Numbered from the stretch's first letter, positions 35,957 through 45,233 are shown. The stretch is 64,000 nt of DNA from Shewanella sp. KT0246 (GCF_019654955.1 NZ_BPEV01000001.1:124001-188000), one strand, 5' to 3'. Made by a program: numbers and translations. Notes: generated by a model not told the origin, from the letters alone.

Positions 35957-37171
35957 ATGACCATCGGTGTCGGTATTCAAACCCCAGAACAAGCGTTAGC
36001 CAGTTTGTCTGATATGACCACAGATGTTGCCAGCATTGGGTTGCATGAATTTGAACAACGTATTGCTAAAGCCCAAAGCTTAATGCAGCAACAAGGTATT
36101 GCAGCAATCTATATTAATGCTGGTACTAATTTGTACTATTTTACCGGTACTAAATGGTACGCCAGCGAGCGTGTTGTGGGTGCGATTATCCCTGCAAATG
36201 GTGATGTTGAGTACATTGCACCTGCTTTTGAGCTAGATACCTTAGAAGGCTATATGGCGATTAAAGGCAAGGTTAATACGTGGCAAGAAGACGAAAGCCC
36301 ATATGATTTATTTGCTCAAACTCTAACAAATATGGGCATTGAATCAGGTAAAATTGGCATTGATGAATCCACCGCCTTTTTTATCTTTGATGGAATGCGA
36401 CTTGCTAATGACAAGCTAAATTACATTAATGCCAAAAGCATCACTGCTGGCTGCCGAATGATTAAATCAGCAGCTGAAATTGCTTTACTTCAACGCGCTA
36501 AAGATATGACCTTAGCGGTACATGTGGCTGCGGCGAGCATGCTTTATGAAGGGATTACGACTGCAGAGGTGGAAGCCTTTATCCATGAAGCGCATAAACG
36601 TGTTGGCGCACCTGCAGGCTCATATTTCTGTATTGTGTTATTTGGCGAAGATACCGCATACCCGCATGGGGTTAAATCACCTAAAACCCTCGATAAAAAT
36701 GACACAGTATTGATTGATACAGGTTGTCAGTTAGGTGGTTATAACTCAGATATTACTCGTACTTATGTGTTTGGTGAGCCAAGTGAGCGTCAGCGCAACT
36801 TATGGGTACTTGAGCAACAAGCACAACTCGCTGGGTTTGCAGCAGCGCAAATTGGCCAAACGTGTGCCAGCGTTGATAAAGCTGCTAGAGCAGTGATTGT
36901 CGATGCGGGTTTTGGTCCAGGATACGATGTACCAGGTTTACCTCATCGCACAGGGCATGGCGTTGGTTTGGACATTCATGAGTGGCCTTATCTTGTATTA
37001 AATGATCAAACGCCACTTGAAGCAGGTATGTGTTTCAGCAATGAGCCCATGTTATGTGTACCTGGGGAGTTTGGTGTACGCCATGAAGATCATTTCTATA
37101 TGACTGAGTCAGGCCCAGTGTGGTTTACCCAGCCAGCTAAGTCGATTGATGACCCTTTTTATTTAGGCTGA
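35957..37171 (+). CDS. M24B Xaa-Pro peptidase (short form)
   Basis: 404-aa cytosolic metallopeptidase of the aminopeptidase P/prolidase group. A creatinase N-domain (~20-155; NLYYFTGTKWYASERV) is followed by the M24 domain with DTGCQLGGYNSDITRTYVF (two Asp), PHRTGHGVGLDIHEWP (His), FSNEPML (Glu) and FGVRHEDHFY (Glu). The ATG at 35957 is taken because GGAG lies six bases before it; a TTG at 35945 would overlap that ribosome site. The substrate is probably X-Pro peptides. Divergent from the 594-aa M24 gene, sharing a ~220-bp spacer. Confidence 0.9.
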   Translation: MTIGVGIQTPEQALASLSDMTTDVASIGLHEFEQRIAKAQSLMQQQGIAAIYINAGTNLYYFTGTKWYASERVVGAIIPANGDVEYIAPAFELDTLEGYMAIKGKVNTWQEDESPYDLFAQTLTNMGIESGKIGIDESTAFFIFDGMRLANDKLNYINAKSITAGCRMIKSAAEIALLQRAKDMTLAVHVAAASMLYEGITTAEVEAFIHEAHKRVGAPAGSYFCIVLFGEDTAYPHGVKSPKTLDKNDTVLIDTGCQLGGYNSDITRTYVFGEPSERQRNLWVLEQQAQLAGFAAAQIGQTCASVDKAARAVIVDAGFGPGYDVPGLPHRTGHGVGLDIHEWPYLVLNDQTPLEAGMCFSNEPMLCVPGEFGVRHEDHFYMTESGPVWFTQPAKSIDDPFYLG

Positions 37172-37187
37172 TTTATTGCAGATTTTG

Positions 37188-37223
37188 GATTTAAATAAGA
37201 GGTTAGATTTAAATAAGAAAGTA
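37188..37223. repeat. Two direct copies of an 18-bp unit downstream of the M24 gene
   Basis: The unit GATTTAAATAAGAGGTTA and its variant GATTTAAATAAGAAAGTA are adjacent, followed by a partial third start (GATTTGAGC). Located between the stop codon and the terminator. Confidence 0.6.
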
Positions 37224-37246
37224 GATTTGAGCAAACCACAGTCATA

Positions 37247-37281
37247 AAAATGCCCGATTGGTTAAGCCAATCGGGCATTTT
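37247..37281. terminator. Bidirectional terminator between the M24 and FKBP genes
   Basis: Perfect 14-bp stem AAAATGCCCGATTG / CAATCGGGCATTTT with a 7-nt loop, between convergent genes. Confidence 0.92.
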
Positions 37282-37300
37282 CATTCAGTAGAACAATTGA

Positions 37301-37771
37301 TTAGTTAATGGCTAAAAGCTCAACTTCAAAAATTAGTACAGAACCGCCTTCAATTTTACCTGCAGCGCGATTGCCGTAAGCTAATGTGCTTGGTACAAAA
37401 AACTTAAATTTGTCGCCTACATTCATTAACTGTACGCCTTCAGTCCAGCCAGGGATTACGCGATTAAGCGGGAAATCAATACTTTCACCACGGTCAACCG
37501 AGCTATCAAAAATCGTCCCATCGATTAATGTGCCATGATAATGAACGGTAACAGTATCAGTAGCTTTAGGGTATTCACTACCTTCGCCTTTATGCATCAC
37601 AAGATACTGCAAGCCAGAAAGCGTGGTGATAACCCCTTCTTTTTCTTGGTTCTCAAGTAAGAAAGCATTGCCTTTAGTTATGTTTTCTTGTGCTGCTTTC
37701 TTATTGTTTGATTGAGTGAAAAAGTAAAAAATGAGTCCTGCTATCACGCATACTGCCAAAACGACTTTCAT
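37301..37771 (-). CDS. Membrane-anchored FKBP-type peptidyl-prolyl isomerase
   Basis: 156-aa protein. An N-terminal hydrophobic helix (VVLAVCVIAGLIFYFF) is followed by a short helical linker and an FKBP domain (~50-155) with TVTVHYHGTLIDGTIFDSS, PLNRVIPGWTEGVQLM and LAYGNRAAGKI, the conserved ligand-pocket blocks. It speeds cis-trans isomerisation of prolyl bonds and probably acts on proteins in the periplasm. It lacks the long dimerisation domain of FkpA and Mip, so it is a short form. Confidence 0.9.
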   Translation of the reverse strand: MKVVLAVCVIAGLIFYFFTQSNNKKAAQENITKGNAFLLENQEKEGVITTLSGLQYLVMHKGEGSEYPKATDTVTVHYHGTLIDGTIFDSSVDRGESIDFPLNRVIPGWTEGVQLMNVGDKFKFFVPSTLAYGNRAAGKIEGGSVLIFEVELLAIN

Positions 37772-37992
37772 AGTATTGATTCCTATGTATATTTTTATGT
37801 TTATATCGCTGAAAAGCTTAAGGTTGTAGCTGAGCTACCAGTGAGCTTTCTTGTATTATTAGCTTTCGATATAAACGCTTGTAGATAATCTAGTTATGCA
37901 TGTTACTGATTGAATTTAGCAGGGTAAAGCGAAAGCTTGAAATCTTATGCTTAGGTTTTATCAGACCGCGAATTTATTAGCGGAATGTGACA

Positions 37993-38328
37993 TTATTGAG
38001 TGAAAAAGGTGATGTAAGCCATCAAGGATGCGAAAGAAAAATTCAGTAAAATCATCAAGCGGTAAATCCATTTAAAAGGTGTTTTTTGGGTTTTATGACG
38101 AAACACTTCCTGAGCCACAATCCCAGCTGGCCATCCACCAATAAGTGCAAATCCATGGAGTGTTTGTTCCTGAATACGCCATTTTTGCTTACTGGCGGCA
38201 CGTTTATCACGCCAAGTGATGAAGGCACTGATAACGTTAACTGCTACTAAGTAGTAACCTAAATTAATTGAAACCATAAAACCAACCACTAACATGATGG
38301 TTAAACTAATAAGACCGAAAATTTTCAT
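37993..38328 (-). CDS. DUF1294 membrane protein
   Basis: 111-aa inner-membrane protein with three to four helices. The conserved DUF1294 core is AFITWRDKRAASKQKWRIQE and LIGGWPAGIVAQEVFRHKTQK. In many bacteria this domain is fused to a cold-shock domain; here it stands alone with no such fusion. Function unknown. Confidence 0.88.
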   Translation of the reverse strand: MKIFGLISLTIMLVVGFMVSINLGYYLVAVNVISAFITWRDKRAASKQKWRIQEQTLHGFALIGGWPAGIVAQEVFRHKTQKTPFKWIYRLMILLNFSFASLMAYITFFTQ

Positions 38329-38424
38329 ATTGGGTTCTTCATTTTATTTTCTAAACTAATTTTCTAAGGAATAGCCTCTAAAAGCTAGTCTGAACTTTTA
38401 AAATGACACAATAGTTGATTAAAG

Positions 38425-39039
38425 CTACTTTAAAAACTCAGCATAAATCTCTAAATCGATTTCATCACCGACAATAGGAATATAACTGCTCATACCAAAG
38501 TCAGATCGTTTTATTTGTCCAACAGCACTAAAGCCAACGGTATACTTTCCTGTCATCCAGTTATCAGCGCCGCCATGAAATGTTGCTTTAAACGTGACTG
38601 GCTTTGTCACTCCACGCAAGGTTAAATCGCCGCTGAAGTTAAAACTGGTATCAGAGATAGGTGTAACGGTGTGGCTTGTAAATACAGCTTGAGGGAACTT
38701 GGCACTGTAAAACCAAGTGTCTTCTTGTAATGTCTCGGCTAAGTCAGGATTATTAATATCGATAGAGTTTATTTCAACAACAGCGTTGAGAGTGGCAGCT
38801 GCCATATTGTTAGGGTCAAAGTTAAGCTCAGCGTCAAATTGATTAAAGCGGCCCACATAGGTTGATAAACCAAGGTGCTGGATTTTAAATATTAACGCAG
38901 CGTGGTTTTCATCTAATTGATATTCACCAGATTGCAGTTCAACTAACTCAGACTCAACGCTAGGCGCAACCCAGCTCACACAGCTAGTTAAAGATAATAG
39001 TGCAATACCGGTTATCAATAATTTTGTTAATGGATTCAT
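38425..39039 (-). CDS. YceI-family lipoprotein
   Basis: 204-aa protein with a lipoprotein signal (LLSLTSC, Cys20). The YceI lipocalin-like barrel follows: YQLDENHAALIFKIQHLGLS, INSIDINNPDLAETLQ, FNFSGDLTLRGVTKPVTF, and SDFGMSSYIPIVGDEIDLEI at the end. These match the YceI family, which binds isoprenoid or fatty-acyl chains. The role in vivo is uncertain. Most YceI proteins are soluble and periplasmic; the lipid anchor here places it at a membrane. Confidence 0.9.
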   Translation of the reverse strand: MNPLTKLLITGIALLSLTSCVSWVAPSVESELVELQSGEYQLDENHAALIFKIQHLGLSTYVGRFNQFDAELNFDPNNMAAATLNAVVEINSIDINNPDLAETLQEDTWFYSAKFPQAVFTSHTVTPISDTSFNFSGDLTLRGVTKPVTFKATFHGGADNWMTGKYTVGFSAVGQIKRSDFGMSSYIPIVGDEIDLEIYAEFLK

Positions 39040-39085
39040 GCGCCTTCCTTGATATAGTTATTCGCTATGTATATCAACTTACAGA

Positions 39086-40375
39086 TTATTGACGAACAGC
39101 ATTGTTCATCACCAGCTTGCGCCATAACGCTTCTAACGGACCTTGTGTAAAGTAACGAAGATACATTGGCGCTAACACTAACTGTAACAGTGTTATGACC
39201 ATTGTGATAAGGAAATAGTCGACTCTATTCAATGTCATATATAAGTCGGCTGAATAATGATTGATGCCATATCGAAATATCGCCACGCCAATTAGAGATT
39301 GTAGGATATAACAGCTAAAGGCGAGTTTACCTACGGCTTGAAACGAAGAGAGGGCGTGATGACTGTTTTGGCAGACCTTTACCACCAAATGAATGTAAAT
39401 GAGTGCCATAGCGAATGCACTTAGCATCATTAATACAGACGAAAACTCGACTAGAACAGGACTTGCTGAAAAGCTCAATACTGAGTCAATACTTGATAAA
39501 ATGACCGTCACTAAAATACACTTTAAAATTGTATTTTTATCTAAGCCATATTCAAACACACCTTGCTGATACAGTGCCATTCCCCACATCATTAACCCAG
39601 CAGCAAACCACATTAGAGTAAGTGGAATAATCAGCAACATAAAGCCTACTTGCATCAATTGCAGTAACACAATATCCATATAACCTGATGACCAGTCGTT
39701 GAGTTGCTGCAGGTGTAATTCTGAGCCTCTAAAATATTGCTCATCTTCTATCGCTAAACTAAATAACGCCACCAAAGCTAATGCGGCAAAGATGAACTGG
39801 CTGGCGCGTTTTTTAATCGTGTTTATATCTGAATTGATATAATTAAGTGCTAAAAATGCGCTGATACCATAAGTCAGTAAGATATCGCCACCCCAGATGA
39901 AAACTCCATGGAGTAACCCAAACACTATTAGCCATTTTAAGCGCTTTTTAATTAATGGATAAGCGGGTAATCCATTTGCTTCAAAGCGGCGGTATTGAAT
40001 TAATAACCCTGCTCCAAACAATATTGATAGTAAGCTTAAAAACCGTCCTTCAAGGAAGAAGTTACTAAATATCTCTAGTATTTTGTCAGATTGAATTTGT
40101 GGTAAATGAGGTGCGTAGCCGTAAAAACTGTCATTCATGAAAAAGATATTCATGAATAAGATACCCAATATGGCAATGCCTCTAAGTGCATCTATATTGG
40201 TATTACGATTGCCATGACTTTCGTTAATCGTATTAGTTCGTTGGTTAAATGGGTCAGCAGTTATATTTGCTGCTGTACTAGGACTTTTATTAGTGATTGT
40301 ATTGGAGGTTGTATTAGTTTTAGCAGCAACAGAGGGCTTACTAATATGAGCTGCAGAATCCTTTTCGCTAATCAT
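39086..40375 (-). CDS. DUF418 membrane protein (YeiB-like)
   Basis: 429-aa polytopic inner-membrane protein. A ~60-residue Asn/Thr/Ser-rich N-terminal tail precedes NIDALRGIAILGILFMNIFF, the typical opening of the acyltransferase-3-like/DUF418 superfamily. About ten helices follow, with the DUF418 domain at the C-terminus (KLAFSCYILQSLIGVAIFRYG). Function unknown. The long low-complexity tail is unusual for the family, and the true start could be later. Confidence 0.85.
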   Translation of the reverse strand: MISEKDSAAHISKPSVAAKTNTTSNTITNKSPSTAANITADPFNQRTNTINESHGNRNTNIDALRGIAILGILFMNIFFMNDSFYGYAPHLPQIQSDKILEIFSNFFLEGRFLSLLSILFGAGLLIQYRRFEANGLPAYPLIKKRLKWLIVFGLLHGVFIWGGDILLTYGISAFLALNYINSDINTIKKRASQFIFAALALVALFSLAIEDEQYFRGSELHLQQLNDWSSGYMDIVLLQLMQVGFMLLIIPLTLMWFAAGLMMWGMALYQQGVFEYGLDKNTILKCILVTVILSSIDSVLSFSASPVLVEFSSVLMMLSAFAMALIYIHLVVKVCQNSHHALSSFQAVGKLAFSCYILQSLIGVAIFRYGINHYSADLYMTLNRVDYFLITMVITLLQLVLAPMYLRYFTQGPLEALWRKLVMNNAVRQ

Positions 40376-40491
40376 ATCTTTATTTTTATTATGTTTTTTA
40401 AGTGGTAGTAAACAGAAAGCCTAACAGCCTGAGATTAAAAAAGATACAGGGTTAAGCTTTCGGAAAGGGGTGAAGTTTCAGGTTGTCTGAG

Positions 40492-40968
40492 TTACTTTTG
40501 TGGTTTTTCAGAAATCCATAATTTGATGGTGCCTTTTACCACGACATTACCGCCAGTATCGTATGCATTTACTGGGACTAATAAGTCACCGACTTGCCAT
40601 TGCTCAGGAGTCACTTCAGCGACACATAAAATATCACTGCCTGCTTTAGCTGTGTAATCCACAGACATCCCTTTAGGTATCCAACGAAGATGTTTTGGTA
40701 CTGAAGCTTCAGCCATAACCCCCATTGCCATTTCTAAGCCGTTACAAATCGCAATCACATGTACGGTTTGAATGTGGTTATGAACTGCTTTGCGCTTTTT
40801 AATTAAACAAGCACAGCGATTTTCTTTAAGTTCGGTCACAAGTGGTTTTACGGTGGCAAAGTAGGGCGCCATTCTCGAGACCATGATTGAAAAAATCTTA
40901 TGCCCAAAAGGGTACTTAGTGACTTTATTGTATAAAGCTAATACGTGGTTGGGTTTTGTGCTGCTCAT
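40492..40968 (-). CDS. DUF4442 hotdog-fold protein
   Basis: 158-aa protein with a thioesterase-like hotdog fold: ENRCACLIKKRKAVHNHIQTVHVIAICNGLEMAMG is the conserved central helix region, then GMSVDYTAKAGSDILCVAEV. Family members resemble acyl-CoA thioesterases (PaaI/YiiD type), but the substrate is unknown. Single gene facing away from the DUF368 gene. Confidence 0.85.
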   Translation of the reverse strand: MSSTKPNHVLALYNKVTKYPFGHKIFSIMVSRMAPYFATVKPLVTELKENRCACLIKKRKAVHNHIQTVHVIAICNGLEMAMGVMAEASVPKHLRWIPKGMSVDYTAKAGSDILCVAEVTPEQWQVGDLLVPVNAYDTGGNVVVKGTIKLWISEKPQK

Positions 40969-41207
40969 ATCAATCCTTCTCTTATTAGAATTATTTTAAC
41001 ATCTGGTCTGATGAGTTGTTTGGGCTTTAGCTTAACATTCTTGTAACCGATTGCACATAAGCGAATTAAATTGAAAAAAGATTAATTAGTTTCAGGCAAA
41101 GTTGCAGGTATAATTCGGCTAAACACTTTTGGCACTTCTGACATTTTTGCTTGTCACAACACCAGATATTTAAAATTTAGTTTCAGATGTTTGATTAAGG
41201 ATTGGCT

Positions 41208-42137
41208 TTGCAGCAACTATTAAATTATTTCAAGGGAATGGCGATGGGGGCAGCTGATGTTGTGCCAGGTGTATCGGGCGGCACAATTGCGTTTATTACT
41301 GGGATTTTAGAGCCTTTATTAGATGGGATTAAAAAGATTAATCCGTCGCTATTCGGCATTGTAAAACAACAAGGCGTAAAAGCGGCATTTATGCACATTA
41401 ATGGCCCTTTTTTGGTGGCCGTATTTGGCGGGATCCTCACCAGCATATTTAGCCTTGCTAAGCTTATTTCATGGTTATTAACTAATCACCCTGTACCAGT
41501 TTGGTCGTTCTTTTTTGGCTTAATCTTGTTTTCTGTTATTCACATGCTCAAACAAGTCAAAAGCATCAACCTATTGCGTTGTGTCTTATTCGTTTTAGGT
41601 GTTGCCTTTGCATGGTTTATTACTGTGTTAAATCCAATAGAATTGGATGCTGGTTACCTTAATTTCTTCTTTGCTGGTTGTATCGCGATTTGTGCGATGA
41701 TTTTACCGGGCATCTCCGGCAGCTTCATTTTATTACTGTTAGGGCTATACCCAGCGGTGCTAGCAGCAGCAAGAAGCTTTGATATCTTGCTACTTGCATG
41801 TTTTGCTCTTGGTTGTGTCGTCGGTCTACTAAGCTTCAGCCATGTGTTATCTGCCATGTTACGTAAATTCCATGATGAAACCTTGTTGTTTCTAACGGGG
41901 CTAATGCTAGGAACACTTGGTAAAATTTGGCCTTGGAAAGAAGTGCTCACTTGGCGCGAAAACTCTAAAGGTGAGCAAGTGCCTTTACTGGAGCACAATA
42001 TTTCTCCGATGCAATTTGAGCAATTAACAGGTCATTCATCGCAATTAACTACTGCCATCGTGTGTCTATTGTTGGGAATAGGCTTAGTTTGGGGCTTAGA
42101 GAAATTTGGTGAGCATTCAGCTCAAAAAGAGTCTTAA
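41208..42137 (+). CDS. DUF368 family membrane protein, candidate polyprenyl-phosphate transporter (PopT type)
   Basis: 309-aa protein of about eight to ten helices. It opens with the DUF368 signature KGMAMGAADVVPGVSGGTIA and has the internal repeat AICAMILPGISGSFILLLLG. DUF368 proteins have been implicated in returning undecaprenyl phosphate across the inner membrane for reuse in envelope synthesis; the role here is by family. The start is placed at TTG 41208, since the AAGGA site (41197-41201) is six bases upstream; a TTG at 41202 is too close to it. Confidence 0.87.
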   Translation: MQQLLNYFKGMAMGAADVVPGVSGGTIAFITGILEPLLDGIKKINPSLFGIVKQQGVKAAFMHINGPFLVAVFGGILTSIFSLAKLISWLLTNHPVPVWSFFFGLILFSVIHMLKQVKSINLLRCVLFVLGVAFAWFITVLNPIELDAGYLNFFFAGCIAICAMILPGISGSFILLLLGLYPAVLAAARSFDILLLACFALGCVVGLLSFSHVLSAMLRKFHDETLLFLTGLMLGTLGKIWPWKEVLTWRENSKGEQVPLLEHNISPMQFEQLTGHSSQLTTAIVCLLLGIGLVWGLEKFGEHSAQKES

Positions 42138-42165
42138 TTCATCTTCACTTATTTCAAACTCCATA

Positions 42166-42191
42166 TTTACTGGCTTTAACGAGCCAGTAAA
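42166..42191 (+). terminator. Hairpin after the DUF368 gene, probable terminator
   Basis: Perfect 10-bp stem TTTACTGGCT / AGCCAGTAAA with a 6-nt loop, 28 nt after the stop. The following bases (TTCTATTG) are only moderately T-rich. Confidence 0.5.
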
Positions 42192-42320
42192 TTCTATTGT
42201 GATTAATGCTGCACCCCCCTTAAACCATTCTTCAAATTCAATCATTTCAAGATAACAAAATAAAAATATTTCTTTTTATTAAAATTTAATGAGTTAAAGG
42301 CTAATATCAATAGACATTAG

Positions 42321-42346
42321 TGATCTTAAAAACATTACAACACGTA
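42321..42346 (+). promoter_or_regulatory. Candidate ECF (ChrR/RpoE, ECF11-like) promoter of ybgA-phrB
   Basis: TGATCT (-35) and CGTA (-10), separated by exactly 16 nt, 30 nt upstream of the ybgA start. The same element with the same spacing precedes the lipid cluster at 48034. It resembles the TGATC...GTA promoter of the singlet-oxygen sigma factor RpoE of the ChrR system described in Rhodobacter and Vibrio-type bacteria. Confidence 0.6.
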
Positions 42347-42375
42347 ATGCTGTTTAAGCCACAAGGAGTCGTATC

Positions 42376-43335
42376 GTGAATAAAGAAGTCTTTAATCCAG
42401 AAAAAATACAAATCGGTATCAGCAGCTGCCTGTTAGGTCAAAAAGTACGTTTTGACGGCGGCCATAAAAACTCAAATTACTGCAATATCGACCTCGCTCC
42501 ATTTTTTGACTACATCAGTGTTTGTCCGGAAATGGCTATAGGTATGGGTGCTCCGCGTAAGACTATTCGTCAAGAGCTCGACGGCGATAAAATTTATTTA
42601 AAAAGCGCCGATGGCAGTATTGATGTAACCGATAAGCTTGAAGAGTATAGCCAAAAACGCGTTGGTGAACTCGATTTTATTGGTGGTTACATTCTTTGTG
42701 CTAAGTCCCCAACTTGTGGAATGGAGCGGGTGATTGAATACAAGTACGGTACCAATAATGGTACCAAAAGTGGCGTGGGTGTATTTGCAAAAAAATTAAT
42801 GGATACCTACCCAGAGTTGCCTGTGGAAGAAGAGGGCCGCTTGCATGACCCAGTAATTAAAGAAAATTTTATCACTCGAGTATATGCGTATCATGAGTGG
42901 CATACCTTGCAAGCTGAAGGCTGGACCAAGCATAAACTAATGCAGTTTCATGCGCGTTATAAGTACCTTTTAATGGCTCATAGTCCTCAATGGTATCGTG
43001 ATTTAGGGCCGATATTAGCGAATATTGATGATCTTGATGCCACTGCGCAAACCTATTTTGTAGGTTTTATGACGGCGTTAAAGATTAAAGCGACCCGTAA
43101 AAATCACACCAGCACTCTGCAGCATATTCAAGGGTACTTTAAAAAGCACCTGTCAAAAGAGCAGAAGCAAGAGCTGACTGAATCAATCATGAAGTATCGT
43201 GAAGGACTACTGCCTTTACTTGTGCCTATCACGCTGATTAACCATTATTTACGAGAATATCCGACCCCGTATATTGAAGGGCAGGTTTATCTTAATCCAC
43301 ATCCTGAAGCGCTAAGACTTCGTTACGCTTACTAG
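42376..43335 (+). CDS. DUF523-DUF1722 (YbgA-type) protein
   Basis: 319-aa protein with two domains: DUF523 (~8-150), with SSCLLGQKVRFDGGHK and AKSPTCGMERV, whose Cys residues suggest a metal or Fe-S site, and DUF1722 (~190-305), similar to E. coli YbgA (HTLQAEGWTKHKLMQFHARYKYLLMAHSP). This gene is often found next to photolyase, as here (phrB begins 135 nt downstream). Start GTG at 42376, with AGGAG seven bases upstream. Exact function is unknown; linkage to light or oxidative damage response is inferred from context and from the candidate ECF promoter. Confidence 0.87.
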   Translation: MNKEVFNPEKIQIGISSCLLGQKVRFDGGHKNSNYCNIDLAPFFDYISVCPEMAIGMGAPRKTIRQELDGDKIYLKSADGSIDVTDKLEEYSQKRVGELDFIGGYILCAKSPTCGMERVIEYKYGTNNGTKSGVGVFAKKLMDTYPELPVEEEGRLHDPVIKENFITRVYAYHEWHTLQAEGWTKHKLMQFHARYKYLLMAHSPQWYRDLGPILANIDDLDATAQTYFVGFMTALKIKATRKNHTSTLQHIQGYFKKHLSKEQKQELTESIMKYREGLLPLLVPITLINHYLREYPTPYIEGQVYLNPHPEALRLRYAY

Positions 43336-43369
43336 TTAAGTTTATTACTCAGCCTAAAACTTAGTGATG

Positions 43370-43403
43370 CAGATAGACGTTGATAAACAGCAACGTCTAT
43401 CTG
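43370..43403 (+). promoter_or_regulatory. Perfect 13-bp hairpin between ybgA and phrB
   Basis: CAGATAGACGTTG pairs with CAACGTCTATCTG around an 8-nt loop. There is no T tract after it. It may be a processing or stabilising stem, a weak terminator or a protein-binding palindrome. Confidence 0.5.
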
Positions 43404-43470
43404 TAAACCTGTTGATATATTTTTTGTTGATAAGTATTTGTTAATAAATATTGCTGTTATTAAGGTTGCA

Positions 43471-44997
43471 ATGATGAAAACTCTGATTTGGTTTAGACAA
43501 GATTTACGCCTTGCTGACAATCTAGCTGTTTGTGAAGCTTTTGAATTTGCACTGCGACAATCAGCGTCACAAGAGAAATCTTCTGCTCAAGTCGAGGCTA
43601 TATACATAGTCAGCCCTCTGCAATGGCAAAGTCATGATGTAGCGGCAATTCAAATAGATTTTATTGAACGCCATGTGAATATTTTGGCGCAAGGATTAGC
43701 CGCTCTTGGGGTCAAACTCAATGTGGTTACATTACCTTGGTTTGATGATGTAATGGATTGGATGCCAAGTTTTTTGGCCGAAAATCAGATTGAGCAAGTC
43801 TTTGCCACCCAAGAGCCTGAATTTAATGAGCGCAAACGAGATCAGCAATTGCTGGATATTGGTTTGCCCATCACCTTTGTTGCTCAAGATTGCATTATTA
43901 ATGCAGGTGAGGTGAACAATCTATCAGGGCAGATGTATAAAGTGTTCACGCCATTTTCTAAAAAGTGGCGTGAGATAGTAGCAAGTAAAATGATTGTACC
44001 TTTATCAGTACCTACCCCTATCGGTGCTGCGCTTGCAACTCCTGCTGCTATCAAATTTGATGCAGATAAACGTTCAAGTAAATTGTGGCGAGCCGGTGAA
44101 GGCGAAGCGAAACGAATACTCGCTCAATTTTGCCAGAACCATATTCAAGATTATCAGCTCGATAGGGATTTCCCTGCGCTAGACAATACCAGTAAATTAT
44201 CACCTTACTTAGCGATTGGCGTGATTAGTGCTAAGCAATGTTTAGCCGCTGCGTTAAACCATTATCCTGATGTGCTGGTGGACGACACTAGTCCTGCTAA
44301 AACTTGGATCAATGAACTAGCGTGGCGAGAGTTTTATCGTCATTTGTTAGTCGCTTTTCCGCGCCTTTCAAAAGGTAAAAGCTTCAATGAAAAAGGCGAC
44401 TATGTACTATGGCGAAACGATAAAACTGAATTTGCGGCATGGTGTGAAGGGCGCACGGGTTATCCAATCGTTGATGCCGCGATGAGGCAGCTTAATCAAA
44501 CGGGTTGGATGCACAATCGTTTAAGAATGGTCGTAGCGAGTTTTCTGACTAAACACTTGCTGATTGATTGGCGCTGGGGTGAAAAATATTTTAGAAAACA
44601 ATTAATTGATGGTGATTTAGCGGCCAACAACGGTGGCTGGCAATGGTCTGCTGGCACAGGCTGCGACGCTCAACCTTATTTTAGAGTGTTTAACCCGATG
44701 AATCAGAGTAGTAAATTTGATCCAGATGCCAGCTTTATTAAACGATTTGTTCCCGAGTTATCGAATCAACCGCTAAAAGCCATTCACCAGCCGCTATTTG
44801 TTGAAGGAGCTGATGATTCAGCACTCGATACGATGGACTTATTTTGTGTAGACTCTATAGAGGTCGGCTTTGGAGCTGATAGCGCTGTAAGCAACAGTTC
44901 AGCTGAGGCTTCAACTGTTGCGTATCCATCACCGATTGTAGAGCATAGCTCTGCGCGAAAACGCGCTATTGAGGTGTTAAGTTCGTTAAAGCGATAA
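43471..44997 (+). CDS. phrB: Class I deoxyribodipyrimidine (CPD) photolyase
   Basis: 508-aa flavoprotein that repairs UV-made pyrimidine dimers using light. The N-terminal antenna domain begins KTLIWFRQDLRLADN. The FAD-binding C-terminal half has WINELAWREFYRHLL, GRTGYPIVDAAMRQL, TGWMHNRLRM and NNGGWQWSAGTGCDAQPYFR, all hallmark class I photolyase blocks. The start is the first of two adjacent ATGs (43471), with AAGG five bases upstream; an open frame back to 43438 adds a hydrophobic stretch unlike homologues. A C-terminal extension of ~45 residues (from ~455) is low in conservation. Probably co-expressed with ybgA. Confidence 0.93.
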   Translation: MMKTLIWFRQDLRLADNLAVCEAFEFALRQSASQEKSSAQVEAIYIVSPLQWQSHDVAAIQIDFIERHVNILAQGLAALGVKLNVVTLPWFDDVMDWMPSFLAENQIEQVFATQEPEFNERKRDQQLLDIGLPITFVAQDCIINAGEVNNLSGQMYKVFTPFSKKWREIVASKMIVPLSVPTPIGAALATPAAIKFDADKRSSKLWRAGEGEAKRILAQFCQNHIQDYQLDRDFPALDNTSKLSPYLAIGVISAKQCLAAALNHYPDVLVDDTSPAKTWINELAWREFYRHLLVAFPRLSKGKSFNEKGDYVLWRNDKTEFAAWCEGRTGYPIVDAAMRQLNQTGWMHNRLRMVVASFLTKHLLIDWRWGEKYFRKQLIDGDLAANNGGWQWSAGTGCDAQPYFRVFNPMNQSSKFDPDASFIKRFVPELSNQPLKAIHQPLFVEGADDSALDTMDLFCVDSIEVGFGADSAVSNSSAEASTVAYPSPIVEHSSARKRAIEVLSSLKR

Positions 44998-45079
44998 CGC
45001 TATGAATATTAACTGACAAGTCACAGTTGTTTTGATATGGCAGATTTTCCCAAGTCGCCTTATTCGAACGACCTTACTC

Positions 45080-45104
45080 AAACCACCTTAGGGTGGTTTT
45101 TTAT
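45080..45104 (+). terminator. Terminator after phrB
   Basis: AAACCACC / GGTGGTTT stem with a 4-nt loop followed by TTTTATT. About 80 nt after the stop. Confidence 0.85.
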
Positions 45105-45210
45105 TGAACTATTTTTGATGACATACTTTGCGAGAGATCACAGATTCAGCTAGGTTAATAAGACTATTCATTTTTTATGATTGCTGGATGAAAGATAACA
45201 ACATACAATA

Positions 45211-45233
45211 AACATATATTTTAAATGCATCTT
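45211..45233 (+). promoter_or_regulatory. NsrR-type nitric-oxide repressor site upstream of nnrS-nrfA
   Basis: The 23-mer matches the NsrR palindrome (AAGATGCATTT-A-AAATGCATCTT) at 19 of 22 arm positions. The right arm AAATGCATCTT is perfect and the left arm matches 8 of 11. It ends 29 nt before the nnrS ATG. NsrR is an Fe-S repressor released by NO, and nnrS genes are classical members of its regulon. Confidence 0.7.

Noticed and set aside
43471-44997. Cry-DASH or (6-4) photolyase as alternative for phrB
   Set aside because: The NNGGWQWSAGTGCDAQPYFR and WMHNRLRM blocks are those of class I CPD photolyases.
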